In this document: positions 8,132 through 16,326 of the stretch, one piece after another
How the letters are laid out: every line of letters starts with the position of its first letter
Position numbering within the stretch: position 1 is the first letter of the stretch
NCBI GenBank assembly: GCA_947500435.1
Contig: CANMRV010000003.1
Location: 541,271-605,270, forward strand
DNA from: an uncultured Flavobacteriaceae bacterium
GTDB lineage: Bacteria > Bacteroidota > Bacteroidia > Flavobacteriales > Flavobacteriaceae
Reading direction: 5' to 3'
DNA: 64,000 nt
Notes under the pieces: model-generated
Database searches by the model: none
The model's input: the letters and a program-made list of their open reading frames with translations, nothing else
What the model was told of the DNA's origin: nothing
Translations under genes and position numbers: made by a program

Positions 8132-8953
8132 CTAAATTTCTTTTATTAATTCTCGAAATAACTTCACCATTTTTGGTTCTGTTGTTTCTGCTATTTCTAT
8201 AATCTCTTGAATATTAACGGCTTGTAAATTATCAGGATCACATTCATCAGTTAAAACCGATACCGCTATAATGGGTAGTCGTAAATGATTGGCAACAATT
8301 ACTTCTGGCACCGTACTCATTCCCACGGCATCGGCTCCAAGTGTCTTTAACATGCGATATTCTGCCCTTGTTTCCAACTGTGGACCTACAACGGAAGCAT
8401 ACACACCTTCCCTAAGGGAAATATTTTCCTTTTCCGCGATTGCCAATAATTTTTTACCCATATCAGCATCATAAGGTTCTGCCATATCCACAAAACGGTC
8501 TCCGAATTCTGCGACGTTTTTGAACGCCAACGGCGAACCACCTTGCAAATTGATATGATCTTCAATTAACATCATATCTCCTTTTTTGAAGTCTAGATTA
8601 ATTGCTCCGGCGGCATTGGATATAAACAGTTTCTGAATCCCCAATTGATGCATAACCCTAATCGGATAGGTAACATCCATTAGGTCATAACCTTCATACA
8701 GGTGAAAGCGCCCTTGCATGACTACAACTTTTTTCCCTTCAAAAGTTCCATAAAGTAGCTTACCAGTATGAAACTCAACGGTCGCCAACGGAAAAAACGG
8801 AATATGATTATAATGTGCTACAACAGGATTTTCAATTTCGTCAGCTAACTTTCCTAAACCCGTACCGAGTACAATACCGATTTCAGGATTATCGAACCCT
8901 TTACTTTTTAGATATTCAGTAGATTCTTGTAATTGCTTTTCCGTAAGTCTCAT
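8132..8953 (-). CDS. Purine-nucleoside phosphorylase
   Basis: This 273-residue enzyme of the trimeric PNP family splits purine nucleosides with phosphate to base and (deoxy)ribose 1-phosphate. Diagnostic parts are IGIVLGTGLGKLAD (phosphate loop, about 26-39), HFHLYEG-type MQGRFHLYEGY (near 80), SNAAGAIN (near 113) and VGMSTVPEVIVA (near 216). Its start overlaps the preceding transferase gene by four bases, which indicates translational coupling. In an arsenosugar cluster it may remove adenine from a dimethylarsinoyl-deoxyadenosine intermediate. That is inference; ordinary purine salvage is the default role. Confidence 0.9.
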   Translation of the reverse strand: MRLTEKQLQESTEYLKSKGFDNPEIGIVLGTGLGKLADEIENPVVAHYNHIPFFPLATVEFHTGKLLYGTFEGKKVVVMQGRFHLYEGYDLMDVTYPIRVMHQLGIQKLFISNAAGAINLDFKKGDMMLIEDHINLQGGSPLAFKNVAEFGDRFVDMAEPYDADMGKKLLAIAEKENISLREGVYASVVGPQLETRAEYRMLKTLGADAVGMSTVPEVIVANHLRLPIIAVSVLTDECDPDNLQAVNIQEIIEIAETTEPKMVKLFRELIKEI

Positions 8954-9621
8954 AGGTTTTTCAAATAAGGTTGAAACACTTCAATATCCTTGATATCTTC
9001 ATAGAGATCAATATCATTTCGCTCTTCCAACAATTGTACGTTTTCGTTTTTCAAATCGTTTAAGGTATCCTTCAAAACGGTTTCTGTACCCCAAGTCTTA
9101 TTTTGAAATACATTCGCATTGAAAGCATTCATTCCCAGTAAATAATAACCACCATCTTCTGCAGGCCCGATAACAAAATCTTTCGTTTTTAGTAGCTCAA
9201 AGGCATCTTCGATATCTGATTTGCCCAAATCGTACATATCGCTTCCGATAATGATAATACGTTCAAATCCTGAGGCAAATCCTTCTTGAAAAGCATTTGC
9301 CATTCTGATGCCTAAATCACCTCCCTGTTGCAATCTTTTATCGAAAAAAGTAGTATCCCAAATATCATCTGTCCAAATTTCTTCAGAGTACCAAACCTGT
9401 TTCACAGCATTAACATCTTGGGTCAATTCAGCGGTATGATTCAGTAAAAACTTATAAATCTCCAAGGCACTTTGATCACCAATGGTTACCGCCAATCTGG
9501 TTTTGCATTTTCCCAATTCAGGGTTGCGTGTGAAAATGAGCAACAAATTCTTTGAAACAACATTGGTAAAGTTTGCCGTAGGTGCTTCTTTCTTTTTTGT
9601 TGTGGGAAGGATGATGCTCAT
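8950..9621 (-). CDS. TIGR04282 (DUF2064) arsenosugar-associated glycosyltransferase-like protein
   Basis: This 223-residue protein has a nucleotidyl/glycosyltransferase-like fold. After about 20 variable residues it shows LLIFTRNPELGKCKTRLA, then IIIGSDMYDL (near 110) and GPAEDGGYYLLGM (near 146). This is the characteristic pattern of DUF2064/TIGR04282 proteins, which co-occur with ArsM and ArsS. The reaction has not been assigned from sequence; sugar or nucleotidyl transfer is expected. It overlaps the phosphorylase gene by four bases and lies 51 bases after the rhodanese gene. Confidence 0.8.
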   Translation of the reverse strand: MSIILPTTKKKEAPTANFTNVVSKNLLLIFTRNPELGKCKTRLAVTIGDQSALEIYKFLLNHTAELTQDVNAVKQVWYSEEIWTDDIWDTTFFDKRLQQGGDLGIRMANAFQEGFASGFERIIIIGSDMYDLGKSDIEDAFELLKTKDFVIGPAEDGGYYLLGMNAFNANVFQNKTWGTETVLKDTLNDLKNENVQLLEERNDIDLYEDIKDIEVFQPYLKNL

Positions 9622-9672
9622 TGTGCAGTTTATAAATTGAGGGAAATTTAGATGGCATTAAGGATATTCGAC

Positions 9673-10164
9673 CTAGTAAACTTTCACACCTTTTTTCAGT
9701 AGCTTACCCCATTGTTTGTCAAAGGTATGCACACTATCGGTTTTTGTAGTATTGTTTTTATAAACGTTTTTACCTTGGTTTTTCCATTCAAAAATGCCGC
9801 CATATAGGTTTTTTACATTCGTATAACCTGCCTTTTGAAGCCTTTCTCCAATATCCTCTGAACGAACCCCAATGGAGCAGTAGACCATGATAGGCGTATC
9901 TTTACTTGGAATTTTTTGTACTATGGAATCTTGCTCAAAAGTTTCATAACCTACCCAAATGGCATCTTTAATATGGCTTACGGCGAACTCCTCTTTCTTT
10001 CTGGTATCAAAAATCAATAGGTTTTCGGTAGATTCAACCTCATCCACTTGCACATAAGGAACACTTTCAGTATTCAACTGCTTCAAGGTTTTGTCCAAAT
10101 TTTTTTGACCAAATACTGAAGTAGTTAGGGCAAGGAATATGATAAAAGAGAAAATAAACCGCAT
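9673..10164 (-). CDS. Periplasmic rhodanese-domain protein
   Basis: This 163-residue protein has a signal peptide ending in VFGQ and one rhodanese domain (about 35-135). The catalytic loop is VYCSIGVRSE, with a cysteine able to carry a persulfide. It has the single-domain length typical of sulfurtransferases. It is the first gene of the minus-strand run that continues into the arsenosugar genes, with a probable promoter at 10184-10191. Arsenic is thiophilic, so a sulfur-handling protein here is plausible, for example in thio-arsenical chemistry, but no direct evidence is visible. Membership in the same transcript is likely but not certain because of the 51-base gap. Confidence 0.8.
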   Translation of the reverse strand: MRFIFSFIIFLALTTSVFGQKNLDKTLKQLNTESVPYVQVDEVESTENLLIFDTRKKEEFAVSHIKDAIWVGYETFEQDSIVQKIPSKDTPIMVYCSIGVRSEDIGERLQKAGYTNVKNLYGGIFEWKNQGKNVYKNNTTKTDSVHTFDKQWGKLLKKGVKVY

Positions 10165-10183
10165 ACTATTTTAAATAATAAGG

Positions 10184-10191
10184 CAAAGATA
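10184..10191 (-). promoter_or_regulatory. Bacteroidota -7 element TATCTTTG (minus strand)
   Basis: The minus strand reads TATCTTTG, an exact TAnnTTTG, 19 bases before the rhodanese ATG. It is the best candidate promoter for the whole minus-strand run 10164-5519. It lies in the 80-base divergent gap with the GH32 gene. Confidence 0.65.
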
Positions 10192-10244
10192 CTATTTTAG
10201 GAGAGGCTTGAGAACACACTCAATCTCCATTTAATTCTTGAAAA

Positions 10245-11804
10245 ATGAATTTACCAACTAGACCACTCGTTTTAGTTCTTGCAATTATAACATTGGTTTC
10301 ATGTAAAAACAAAGACCCAAAACCCGAAGTTTCAGAAACAGTTAAGACGGATTATTATACCGAACCTTACCGACCGCAATTTCACTTTTCGCCAGAGGAA
10401 AAGTGGATGAATGACCCCAACGGAATGGTGTATCACAAAGGAATTTATCATTTGTTCTATCAGTATTATCCTGAGGATATTGTTTGGGGGCCCATGCATT
10501 GGGGCCATGCAACAAGTAAGGATTTGGTGCATTGGGAGCATAAACCCATTGCCTTATTTCCCGATAAACATGGATTGATTTTCTCAGGAAGTGCTGTAGT
10601 CGATTTTGCAAATACTTCGGGATTTGGCACGGAAGATAACCCTCCTTTGGTTGCGATTTTCACGTATCATTTGATGGAAGGCGAACAGGCAGGAAGAAAA
10701 GATTTTCAGACACAGGGAATTGCCTACAGCATAGATAATGGAGATACTTGGACGAAATATGAAGGAAACCCAGTCATTGAAAACGACGGAATAAAAGATT
10801 TTAGGGACCCCAAGGTTTTTTGGGATGAAGTCAATCATACTTGGGTCATGGCCTTGGTTGCCGGTGACCATTTGCAACTATGGAATTCTGACGATTTAAA
10901 GAAATGGACAAAACTGAGCGAATTCGGAAAAGATAAAGGTGCCCATGGTGGAGTTTGGGAATGTCCTGATTTATTTCCTTTAAAAGTTGAAGGTAGCGAT
11001 GAAGAAAAATGGGTGTTATTGATAAGTATAAATCCTGGTGCGCCAAATGGGGGTAGTGGAACCCAATATTTTATCGGCGATTTTGATGGAGAAAAATTCA
11101 CGACAGATCAAACCGACATCAAATGGCTTGATTGGGGAACGGATAACTATGCAGGAGTGACCTACAGCAATGCGCCAAGTGATGAAAAAATATTTATTGG
11201 ATGGATGAGTAATTGGGCCTACGCCAGAGATACGCCAACTGAAAAATGGCGAAGCGCTATGACCGTTCCTCGAAAGTTGACACTTCAAAAAACTGGGGAT
11301 GATTTCAGTCTGTTCAATTATCCAGTTAGAAATCTTGAATCTATTGTTGACAGAAAGGACAAAAAGGATATAACAGTCGCCGGAAGCACCAAAGAAGTCA
11401 TTCCTTTTGAAGGTCTGAATCAAGCTGAGGTACGGTTTCAAACAAGTGCAAAAAACTTTCAGTTGAAATTGAACAATAGCTTAAATGAAGAAGTGTTGCT
11501 CACAATGTTCGGAGAAGAGAAACAATTTTTTCTAGATAGAACAAATTCTGGAAATGTTGAATTTCAAGATGACTTTGCAAGTGTTCAAATTATGCCGGTT
11601 GAAGATTTGCCCGAAGGAGAATATGAAGTACGGGTTCTAATCGATAATTCTTCAATTGAAGTATTTATAAATAAAGGACAATATGTGATGACCTCACAGT
11701 TGTTTCCAAATGAAAACTATACAGATTTGACAATTGAAAATCTTGGCGATTCAGAAATAAATCTAAAGGGTTTTGCAATCAACAGGGTAAAAAGAATTTG
11801 GTAA
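10245..11804 (+). CDS. GH32 beta-fructosidase (levanase/inulinase/invertase type) lipoprotein
   Basis: This 519-residue enzyme hydrolyses beta-fructosyl bonds in sucrose or fructans. The three GH32 catalytic motifs are present: WMNDPNG with nucleophile Asp57, FRDPK with transition-state Asp188, and ECPDLF with acid/base Glu239. A five-blade propeller occupies about 45-345, followed by a beta-sandwich. The N-terminus has lipobox VSC (Cys20), so it should be a lipid-anchored periplasmic or surface enzyme. No susCD, fructokinase or fructose transporter is adjacent, so it is not in a complete fructan locus here. Its stop directly abuts the convergent ADP-ribosylglycohydrolase-like gene. Confidence 0.9.
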   Translation: MNLPTRPLVLVLAIITLVSCKNKDPKPEVSETVKTDYYTEPYRPQFHFSPEEKWMNDPNGMVYHKGIYHLFYQYYPEDIVWGPMHWGHATSKDLVHWEHKPIALFPDKHGLIFSGSAVVDFANTSGFGTEDNPPLVAIFTYHLMEGEQAGRKDFQTQGIAYSIDNGDTWTKYEGNPVIENDGIKDFRDPKVFWDEVNHTWVMALVAGDHLQLWNSDDLKKWTKLSEFGKDKGAHGGVWECPDLFPLKVEGSDEEKWVLLISINPGAPNGGSGTQYFIGDFDGEKFTTDQTDIKWLDWGTDNYAGVTYSNAPSDEKIFIGWMSNWAYARDTPTEKWRSAMTVPRKLTLQKTGDDFSLFNYPVRNLESIVDRKDKKDITVAGSTKEVIPFEGLNQAEVRFQTSAKNFQLKLNNSLNEEVLLTMFGEEKQFFLDRTNSGNVEFQDDFASVQIMPVEDLPEGEYEVRVLIDNSSIEVFINKGQYVMTSQLFPNENYTDLTIENLGDSEINLKGFAINRVKRIW

Positions 11805-13091
11805 TTATTGATTAACCAGTTCTTCTGCTAGAGTCTCCAAATCAATACCCATTTGTACTCTGCTGACTTTGACGACCTCTTCTTTGAGTTCTTTAGGTAA
11901 TTTTGAATACCCGTCTTTAGCTCCTAGAATCATTCCCGCGACTGCGGCAACAGTATCATTATCACGGCCATAATTAACAATAAACTGCATGGTTTTTTCA
12001 AAATCACCTTCGCCAAATTGGAGTCCCGTGATTAGGATTTGCCAAATTTCACCAGCATGAAAAGCAATGGCCTTTTTGTCCTTTTCAAGCATTTGATACG
12101 ACATCTCTTGGCGCACCCAGTCTTTTTGAGTCCCTTGAAACCCCTTGGGCATTTTAAAAAGAATTGAATCTTTTTGAATAAGGGAATCTATCAAAACTTT
12201 CGCCTTTATGGCTAAAACACTTTTGACGGAAGCATCTGCAGTTGCATATGAAATACGCCCCACCAAACGACTATCTTGATAACCAAGTGGGTCAACAAAA
12301 GTTGCTGTGTTTATTATGGAGTCCATATTCCGAGTCTGCATCGCCATTTGGGTCATTGCGGCAACTAATGCGGAAATGTCTTTAGCGTATCCTAAATCAA
12401 ACAGTGCGTGGTCATAAGCCATATTATAAGCTTCTTCTGGGTTTCCAGCGACAAGACCAAACATGGGCGTATACAATTGCCCAGCACAAGACATTTCTCC
12501 TCCGTAAAATCGATTTTGTGCTTTTTGATATGCTGTGTCTCCTTTTTGATAGGCCAAAGCCACCCGGGCCCATTCTTTGATCCAATCGATTTTTTCGATT
12601 TTAGTATCCAATACATCAGGGTTTGTGCTAATGTCTTTTCGAGCCAAATCTTTGGTTAACAGCGTATAATAATCTGTAATGAATTTCGCAAAGCTTGGGG
12701 CATCTAGTTTTTTCTTGTTGGTCTTAAAGTATTCAACCATTAGAAATTTCCATCGTGTATCATCGGTGGTAGCGCCCGCATTCAAATTATGATCCCAAGT
12801 GCCTTCAGGCGATTGTTCGCGAACGGCCGCTGTAAGTCCGTTTATATAGCCGTATTTCAATTGAATATCCTTTCGATGCCACATTTCTGTTGATGCCCCC
12901 ATTGCATCCCCGATGGCGGAACCTACCACGGCACCTAAAATTTTATCGTATTTCTCTTCTTTCGAAAGCGTAATGGTGTCGTTGCCATAAGAAACTTTTG
13001 AAGGTGATGGAATATCAAGTTTTGACTTGGGTTGTTTGCAGGAGGAAACAAGCAGTGTTAAAAATCCTATAACAAAAAGAAAGCGCCTCAT
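11805..13091 (-). CDS. ADP-ribosylglycohydrolase-family lipoprotein
   Basis: This 428-residue protein belongs to the ADP-ribosyl-(dinitrogen reductase)/arginine hydrolase fold. Expected metal-binding residues are present: TTDDTR (Thr109, Asp110, Asp111) and GRDNDT (Asp377, Asp379, Thr380), with AIGDAMGA near 59. It has a signal sequence and lipobox SSC (Cys18), so it is predicted to act outside the cytoplasm. That is unusual for enzymes that remove intracellular ADP-ribose marks. Its start overlaps the end of the kinase gene by four bases. Exported members of this superfamily may act on ribosides or other N-glycosides. The substrate is unknown. Confidence 0.8.
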   Translation of the reverse strand: MRRFLFVIGFLTLLVSSCKQPKSKLDIPSPSKVSYGNDTITLSKEEKYDKILGAVVGSAIGDAMGASTEMWHRKDIQLKYGYINGLTAAVREQSPEGTWDHNLNAGATTDDTRWKFLMVEYFKTNKKKLDAPSFAKFITDYYTLLTKDLARKDISTNPDVLDTKIEKIDWIKEWARVALAYQKGDTAYQKAQNRFYGGEMSCAGQLYTPMFGLVAGNPEEAYNMAYDHALFDLGYAKDISALVAAMTQMAMQTRNMDSIINTATFVDPLGYQDSRLVGRISYATADASVKSVLAIKAKVLIDSLIQKDSILFKMPKGFQGTQKDWVRQEMSYQMLEKDKKAIAFHAGEIWQILITGLQFGEGDFEKTMQFIVNYGRDNDTVAAVAGMILGAKDGYSKLPKELKEEVVKVSRVQMGIDLETLAEELVNQ

Positions 13092-14059
13092 TTTAGTATC
13101 ATGTTTCGAGCGAGTTCCAAAAGATACCGCTTTTCTTCGATAGACCTCTTCAAAGGGAGTTGGGCAAGTCCTATTAATCGCCGCATGATTTCAATTCCGG
13201 CGACTTGGGATAGTAATTTTTTGTTTGCATTCCCATCATAAAAACCATAAATGGAATTTAGATAAGATTCGTCTGCAGTCGCCATAATGATGTGTGCGGC
13301 CATTACACCTAAATCAAATTCGGCAAAACCAACATAACCAAATTCGGGATCGATAACATAAAGGTTTTCCGATTCGGTCATCCAACTTCCTGGGTAATAA
13401 TCTCCATGTAATAATGTTTTTCCAGGAGATAAATATCTATTTCCAATTTCTTCTACAACAGCTTTTAAAGAAGCATCTTGTTTGTATGGCATCGAAAGTT
13501 CTTGAAGACCTTTCTGTATATCATCCAATTGAAATCCGTTATCCACTAGAAAAGGCAAGACAAAAATATGTTGGTGATTTAGTTCCCGCATTTTCCTGTT
13601 TTCAGGAAAATTATCCGGTACATCGCTCTTATGAATCAAAGTAAGAATCGAAACCAATTTTTGCAAAGTGTCTTCTGTGATTTTTCTTGAAGCATAAATA
13701 GTGCTCATATCTTCACATCGCCCCAAATCTTCTAAAATCAGCAGGTATTGCGCAGCGTCGTATCCCAGAATTTTTGGAATATGAGGTTTTAATGCATCAT
13801 TTTGTAAAGAGTTGTAAAACTGATGTTCAACCGCAATGCGATTTAAAGGAGCTGCGATCTGCTGGTATTTCTGAACAAAGGGGCGAGACTGTTTTAGGAC
13901 AAAGGAACGTTCGCTTGTTTTGATTCGAAGAACTACGTTCATGTTGCCTTCACCAGGTTTTTCCAGAGATAAGATTTCCTCGTTGGAATCCATCCATTGC
14001 TTTTCAATCAGATAGTCTTGCAGTTCGGAGGCGGGAGTTCTTTGGTCAAAATATTTCAA
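13088..14059 (-). CDS. Methylthioribose-kinase-like small-molecule kinase (APH fold)
   Basis: This 323-residue protein has the aminoglycoside-phosphotransferase/choline-kinase fold. Visible features are the ATP-binding lysine in FVLKQSRP (Lys56), the catalytic HGDYYPGSW (218-226, with Asp220) and the metal-binding VIDPEFGYVGFAEFDLG region (from 236). The PGSW and DPEFGY signatures are closer to 5-methylthioribose kinase (MtnK) than to antibiotic kinases. No MtnA or other methionine-salvage gene is adjacent. It is translationally coupled (ATGA overlap) to the exported ADP-ribosylglycohydrolase-like gene, which suggests that it phosphorylates a pentose-like product of that hydrolase. Confidence 0.75.
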   Translation of the reverse strand: MKYFDQRTPASELQDYLIEKQWMDSNEEILSLEKPGEGNMNVVLRIKTSERSFVLKQSRPFVQKYQQIAAPLNRIAVEHQFYNSLQNDALKPHIPKILGYDAAQYLLILEDLGRCEDMSTIYASRKITEDTLQKLVSILTLIHKSDVPDNFPENRKMRELNHQHIFVLPFLVDNGFQLDDIQKGLQELSMPYKQDASLKAVVEEIGNRYLSPGKTLLHGDYYPGSWMTESENLYVIDPEFGYVGFAEFDLGVMAAHIIMATADESYLNSIYGFYDGNANKKLLSQVAGIEIMRRLIGLAQLPLKRSIEEKRYLLELARNMILK

Positions 14060-14069
14060 GATAAAGTTT

Positions 14070-14516
14070 TTAACGGTCTAATAATCGGCGGTGGTAATTC
14101 ACCTGCCCAAGATGATAGGTTAGATGAGTCGCTAAATGCATCAAAAAATAACCGGTAGTCATTGGTTCTTTAAAAACCACAATCGGGTATTCGTTGGATA
14201 AGTCTTCTTCGGATAGTTTTTCTAAGGTATTGTCCACCATCAGCATGGTACTTTCGATTTGCGAAATTAGTGTTGTCTTTGGGACATCTTTTTGAGAAAA
14301 TTCGAGTTCCCGCTGACGCACATAGCCTGAATTACCCAATTCTGCCCCGATAAAAGCATTTAGGTTTCCTATGAGATGTAGGCAAAGATTGCCTCCGCAA
14401 TTTGAAATTCCGTCAGTAGTAGTCCATAAGTTTTTTTCATAGGTATATGCTAGAACTTCAGATTTTAGTTTGTTGAGGTCTCGTTTGTATAGTTTTCTAA
14501 GTGTTGAAATACTCAT
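14070..14516 (-). CDS. DinB-superfamily (DUF1572-like) protein
   Basis: This 148-residue four-helix protein of the DinB/YfiT-like type is a family of putative metal-dependent enzymes, some of which are thiol transferases. Histidines in LCLHLIGNLNAF (near 47) and HLATHLTYHLGQ (near 128-136) are placed as metal ligands. It is first in a tight run with the kinase (10-base gap) and the glycohydrolase. Its contribution to that run is unknown. Confidence 0.7.
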   Translation of the reverse strand: MSISTLRKLYKRDLNKLKSEVLAYTYEKNLWTTTDGISNCGGNLCLHLIGNLNAFIGAELGNSGYVRQRELEFSQKDVPKTTLISQIESTMLMVDNTLEKLSEEDLSNEYPIVVFKEPMTTGYFLMHLATHLTYHLGQVNYHRRLLDR

Positions 14517-14690
14517 TTTTCAATTTGCAAGAGTTGAATTGTAAAGAAACGAAAAAACGGTAACTAGTTAAAGTTGAGGTTCGATTCTTCATGTCTCCAT
14601 TTTATAGTTGTGAAACTCTTTTGTTTATTGCTTTGCGCAGAGGGGATGGTAATAGGGTAGATTTAATTTTACTGCTTGTTCAAGGATATT
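14517..14690. other. Intergenic gap without recognised signal
   Basis: These 174 bases separate the DinB-like gene from the end of the leucine-rich-repeat gene. I see no open reading frame of note, no clear TAnnTTTG element for the minus-strand DinB gene and no strong hairpin with a T-tract. Confidence 0.5.
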
Positions 14691-16088
14691 TTATTCACAA
14701 GTAATTTCACTTTCCTTAAAAATTTGAGTCCCATAGATTACCTCCAAATCACAAATTTCCTGTGGAATAGATGTTAGTTGATTAGCAAAAATATTCAAGA
14801 AATTAAGATTAATTAACTGTCCTAATTCTACCGGAATAGCACTTAAATTGTTACCATTAATTGATAAGTTAATAAGGGAGACTAGATTGCCTATTTCAAT
14901 AGGTATTGTATCTAAATTATTTGCGGATAAATCTAAATTGACTAAGTTAGAAAGCGTGCCTACCTCAACTGGTATTTCTTCTATGTTGTTACGATTCAAT
15001 TCTAGTTGCCTAAGACTAGACATAGAACCTATTTCTATTGGAATAGTAGTTAATTGGTTGTCAGATAAGAGTAAGCTCGTTACGGTAGTTAGATTTCCTA
15101 TGGTTGAAGGCAGTTTGGTTAGATTGTTAAAGCTTACGATTAAATCATCCAAATTCTCTAGTTGACCAATTTCTGGTGGAATTTCTGTTAATAAATTGTT
15201 GCTAAGGGAGAGTCGTTTTAGTTTACTTAGCTGTCCTATTTCTGGAGGTAAGGTCTTAAGTTGATTTTCTCCCATCTGGAAGAATTCCAAATTTTCAAGT
15301 TTTCCTATTTCAGGAGAAATTGTTTCAATTTCATTTACAACCAAAATTAGTTCCCAAAGGTTACTTAATTTACCAATCCCATCAGGTATTTCAGTTAGTC
15401 CCGAATTGACCAAACTGAGCCTTATGATACTTTTTATTTCAAAAATCACATCAGGTATTACGTTCAATGGGTTTCCATTTATTACAAATTCCTCTAATGA
15501 ACACAATTGAGATAATTCATCAGGAAAGTTAACCATCCCATTTAATTGAAGAATAAGACCTTTAACTGTTCCATCATCATTTAGCCTTACACCATTCCAG
15601 TTGCTAATATCTGAATCATCTAAATCCCATCCAGAAGTATTGCCTGGGTTTAGATTAAAGAGTTTTTCAAGTATTTCCCTTTCAGTTGGCCCTAGCGTAA
15701 TTTGTACTTGATATTCTGCAGTTGAACCGTCTTCAGCAGTTATAGTATAAGTGACGGGATTACTGAAATTCTGTGCTCCGGTTGGGCTTATACTCGCACC
15801 TAGAGGGATTTCTATATCAGGAGAAATTGATTGAATGCTCGTTGCATTAGTCACTTGTATTTGGACCACCTTTGCCCCATTGTCAATGGAATTTGAGACT
15901 TCCCTTTCACAATAATTATCATTCCCTACTAGATTGAAGCTTAAAATAGTTTTCTCAGAGCTAAGCACAGGGTCTTCCATTTCTGAATCCGGGCTATCAT
16001 CTGAACTACCACAGGCAGTTAAGATAAAGGACAAGAGTATGACAATCATGAATTTTGTGTTCGAAGAAATTTGTATATTATTTATCAT
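14691..16088 (-). CDS. Leucine-rich-repeat lipoprotein
   Basis: This 465-residue surface lipoprotein has a hydrophobic segment followed by lipobox LTAC and an acidic serine-rich linker. A beta-sandwich like those of DUF5018-type domains follows (about residues 40-130, ending TAEYQVQITLG). About twelve leucine-rich repeats of 23 residues come next, with the pattern IPxEIGxLxxLxxLxLxxN. The last residues contain a cysteine-bearing cap (CDLE to ITCE). Such proteins bind other proteins or glycans; the ligand is unknown. I chose ATG 16088 because the upstream ATG at 16115 would lie ahead of the transcription start predicted from the -7 element at 16117-16124. ATG 16049 is an alternative. Confidence 0.8.
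   Translation of the reverse strand: MINNIQISSNTKFMIVILLSFILTACGSSDDSPDSEMEDPVLSSEKTILSFNLVGNDNYCEREVSNSIDNGAKVVQIQVTNATSIQSISPDIEIPLGASISPTGAQNFSNPVTYTITAEDGSTAEYQVQITLGPTEREILEKLFNLNPGNTSGWDLDDSDISNWNGVRLNDDGTVKGLILQLNGMVNFPDELSQLCSLEEFVINGNPLNVIPDVIFEIKSIIRLSLVNSGLTEIPDGIGKLSNLWELILVVNEIETISPEIGKLENLEFFQMGENQLKTLPPEIGQLSKLKRLSLSNNLLTEIPPEIGQLENLDDLIVSFNNLTKLPSTIGNLTTVTSLLLSDNQLTTIPIEIGSMSSLRQLELNRNNIEEIPVEVGTLSNLVNLDLSANNLDTIPIEIGNLVSLINLSINGNNLSAIPVELGQLINLNFLNIFANQLTSIPQEICDLEVIYGTQIFKESEITCE
14750..15450 (-). repeat. 69-base tandem repeats encoding leucine-rich repeats
   Basis: The coding DNA shows a recurring unit of about 69 bases (23 codons). The phrase for IPxEIG recurs as similar T-rich strings such as cctatttctattgg and cctatttcaatagg on the + strand. 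The units differ at many positions but share enough identity for recombination to change copy number. Confidence 0.65.
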
Positions 16089-16116
16089 ACAGTTTGGAGG
16101 ATTTACTTTTGACATA

Positions 16117-16124
16117 CAAATATA
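16117..16124 (-). promoter_or_regulatory. Bacteroidota -7 element TATATTTG (minus strand)
   Basis: TATATTTG on the minus strand fits TAnnTTTG exactly and lies directly next to the most upstream ATG (16115). Transcription would start within or after that codon, which favours the next start at 16088. Confidence 0.5.
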
Positions 16125-16295
16125 GGTTTTAGGAATCTTTAAAAGTAGGCCTGGTACTTCATTGTGCCAATCCTTGCCCTGAAAAGTACTATTCTCATTG
16201 TCTTTTTATTTGGTCGACAATGCAGCAAGAGTTATGCTTGGTTTTACTGACTGTGGTTAAAAAACAAATAATTTATTCCGAAAAAAGCGTAGAAA

Positions 16296-16322
16296 CAAAA
16301 AACCCTGCAATTGCAGGGTTTT
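16296..16322 (-). terminator. Rho-independent terminator after tRNA-Phe
   Basis: A palindrome with arms AACCCTGCA and TGCAGGGTT is followed on the minus strand by a run of T (AAAAAA on the + strand at 16296). It lies just downstream of the minus-strand tRNA-Phe and fits an intrinsic terminator. Confidence 0.8.
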
Positions 16323-16326
16323 ATTG

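Noticed and set aside
11805..13091. Antitoxin of a DarTG-type ADP-ribosylation toxin system
   Set aside because: The protein is an exported lipoprotein with the ARH fold, not a macrodomain, and no DarT-like toxin gene adjoins it.
13088..14059. Aminoglycoside or choline phosphotransferase resistance gene
   Set aside because: The catalytic HGDYYPGSW and DPEFGY segments are closer to methylthioribose kinase, and the gene is coupled to a glycohydrolase, not to resistance genes.
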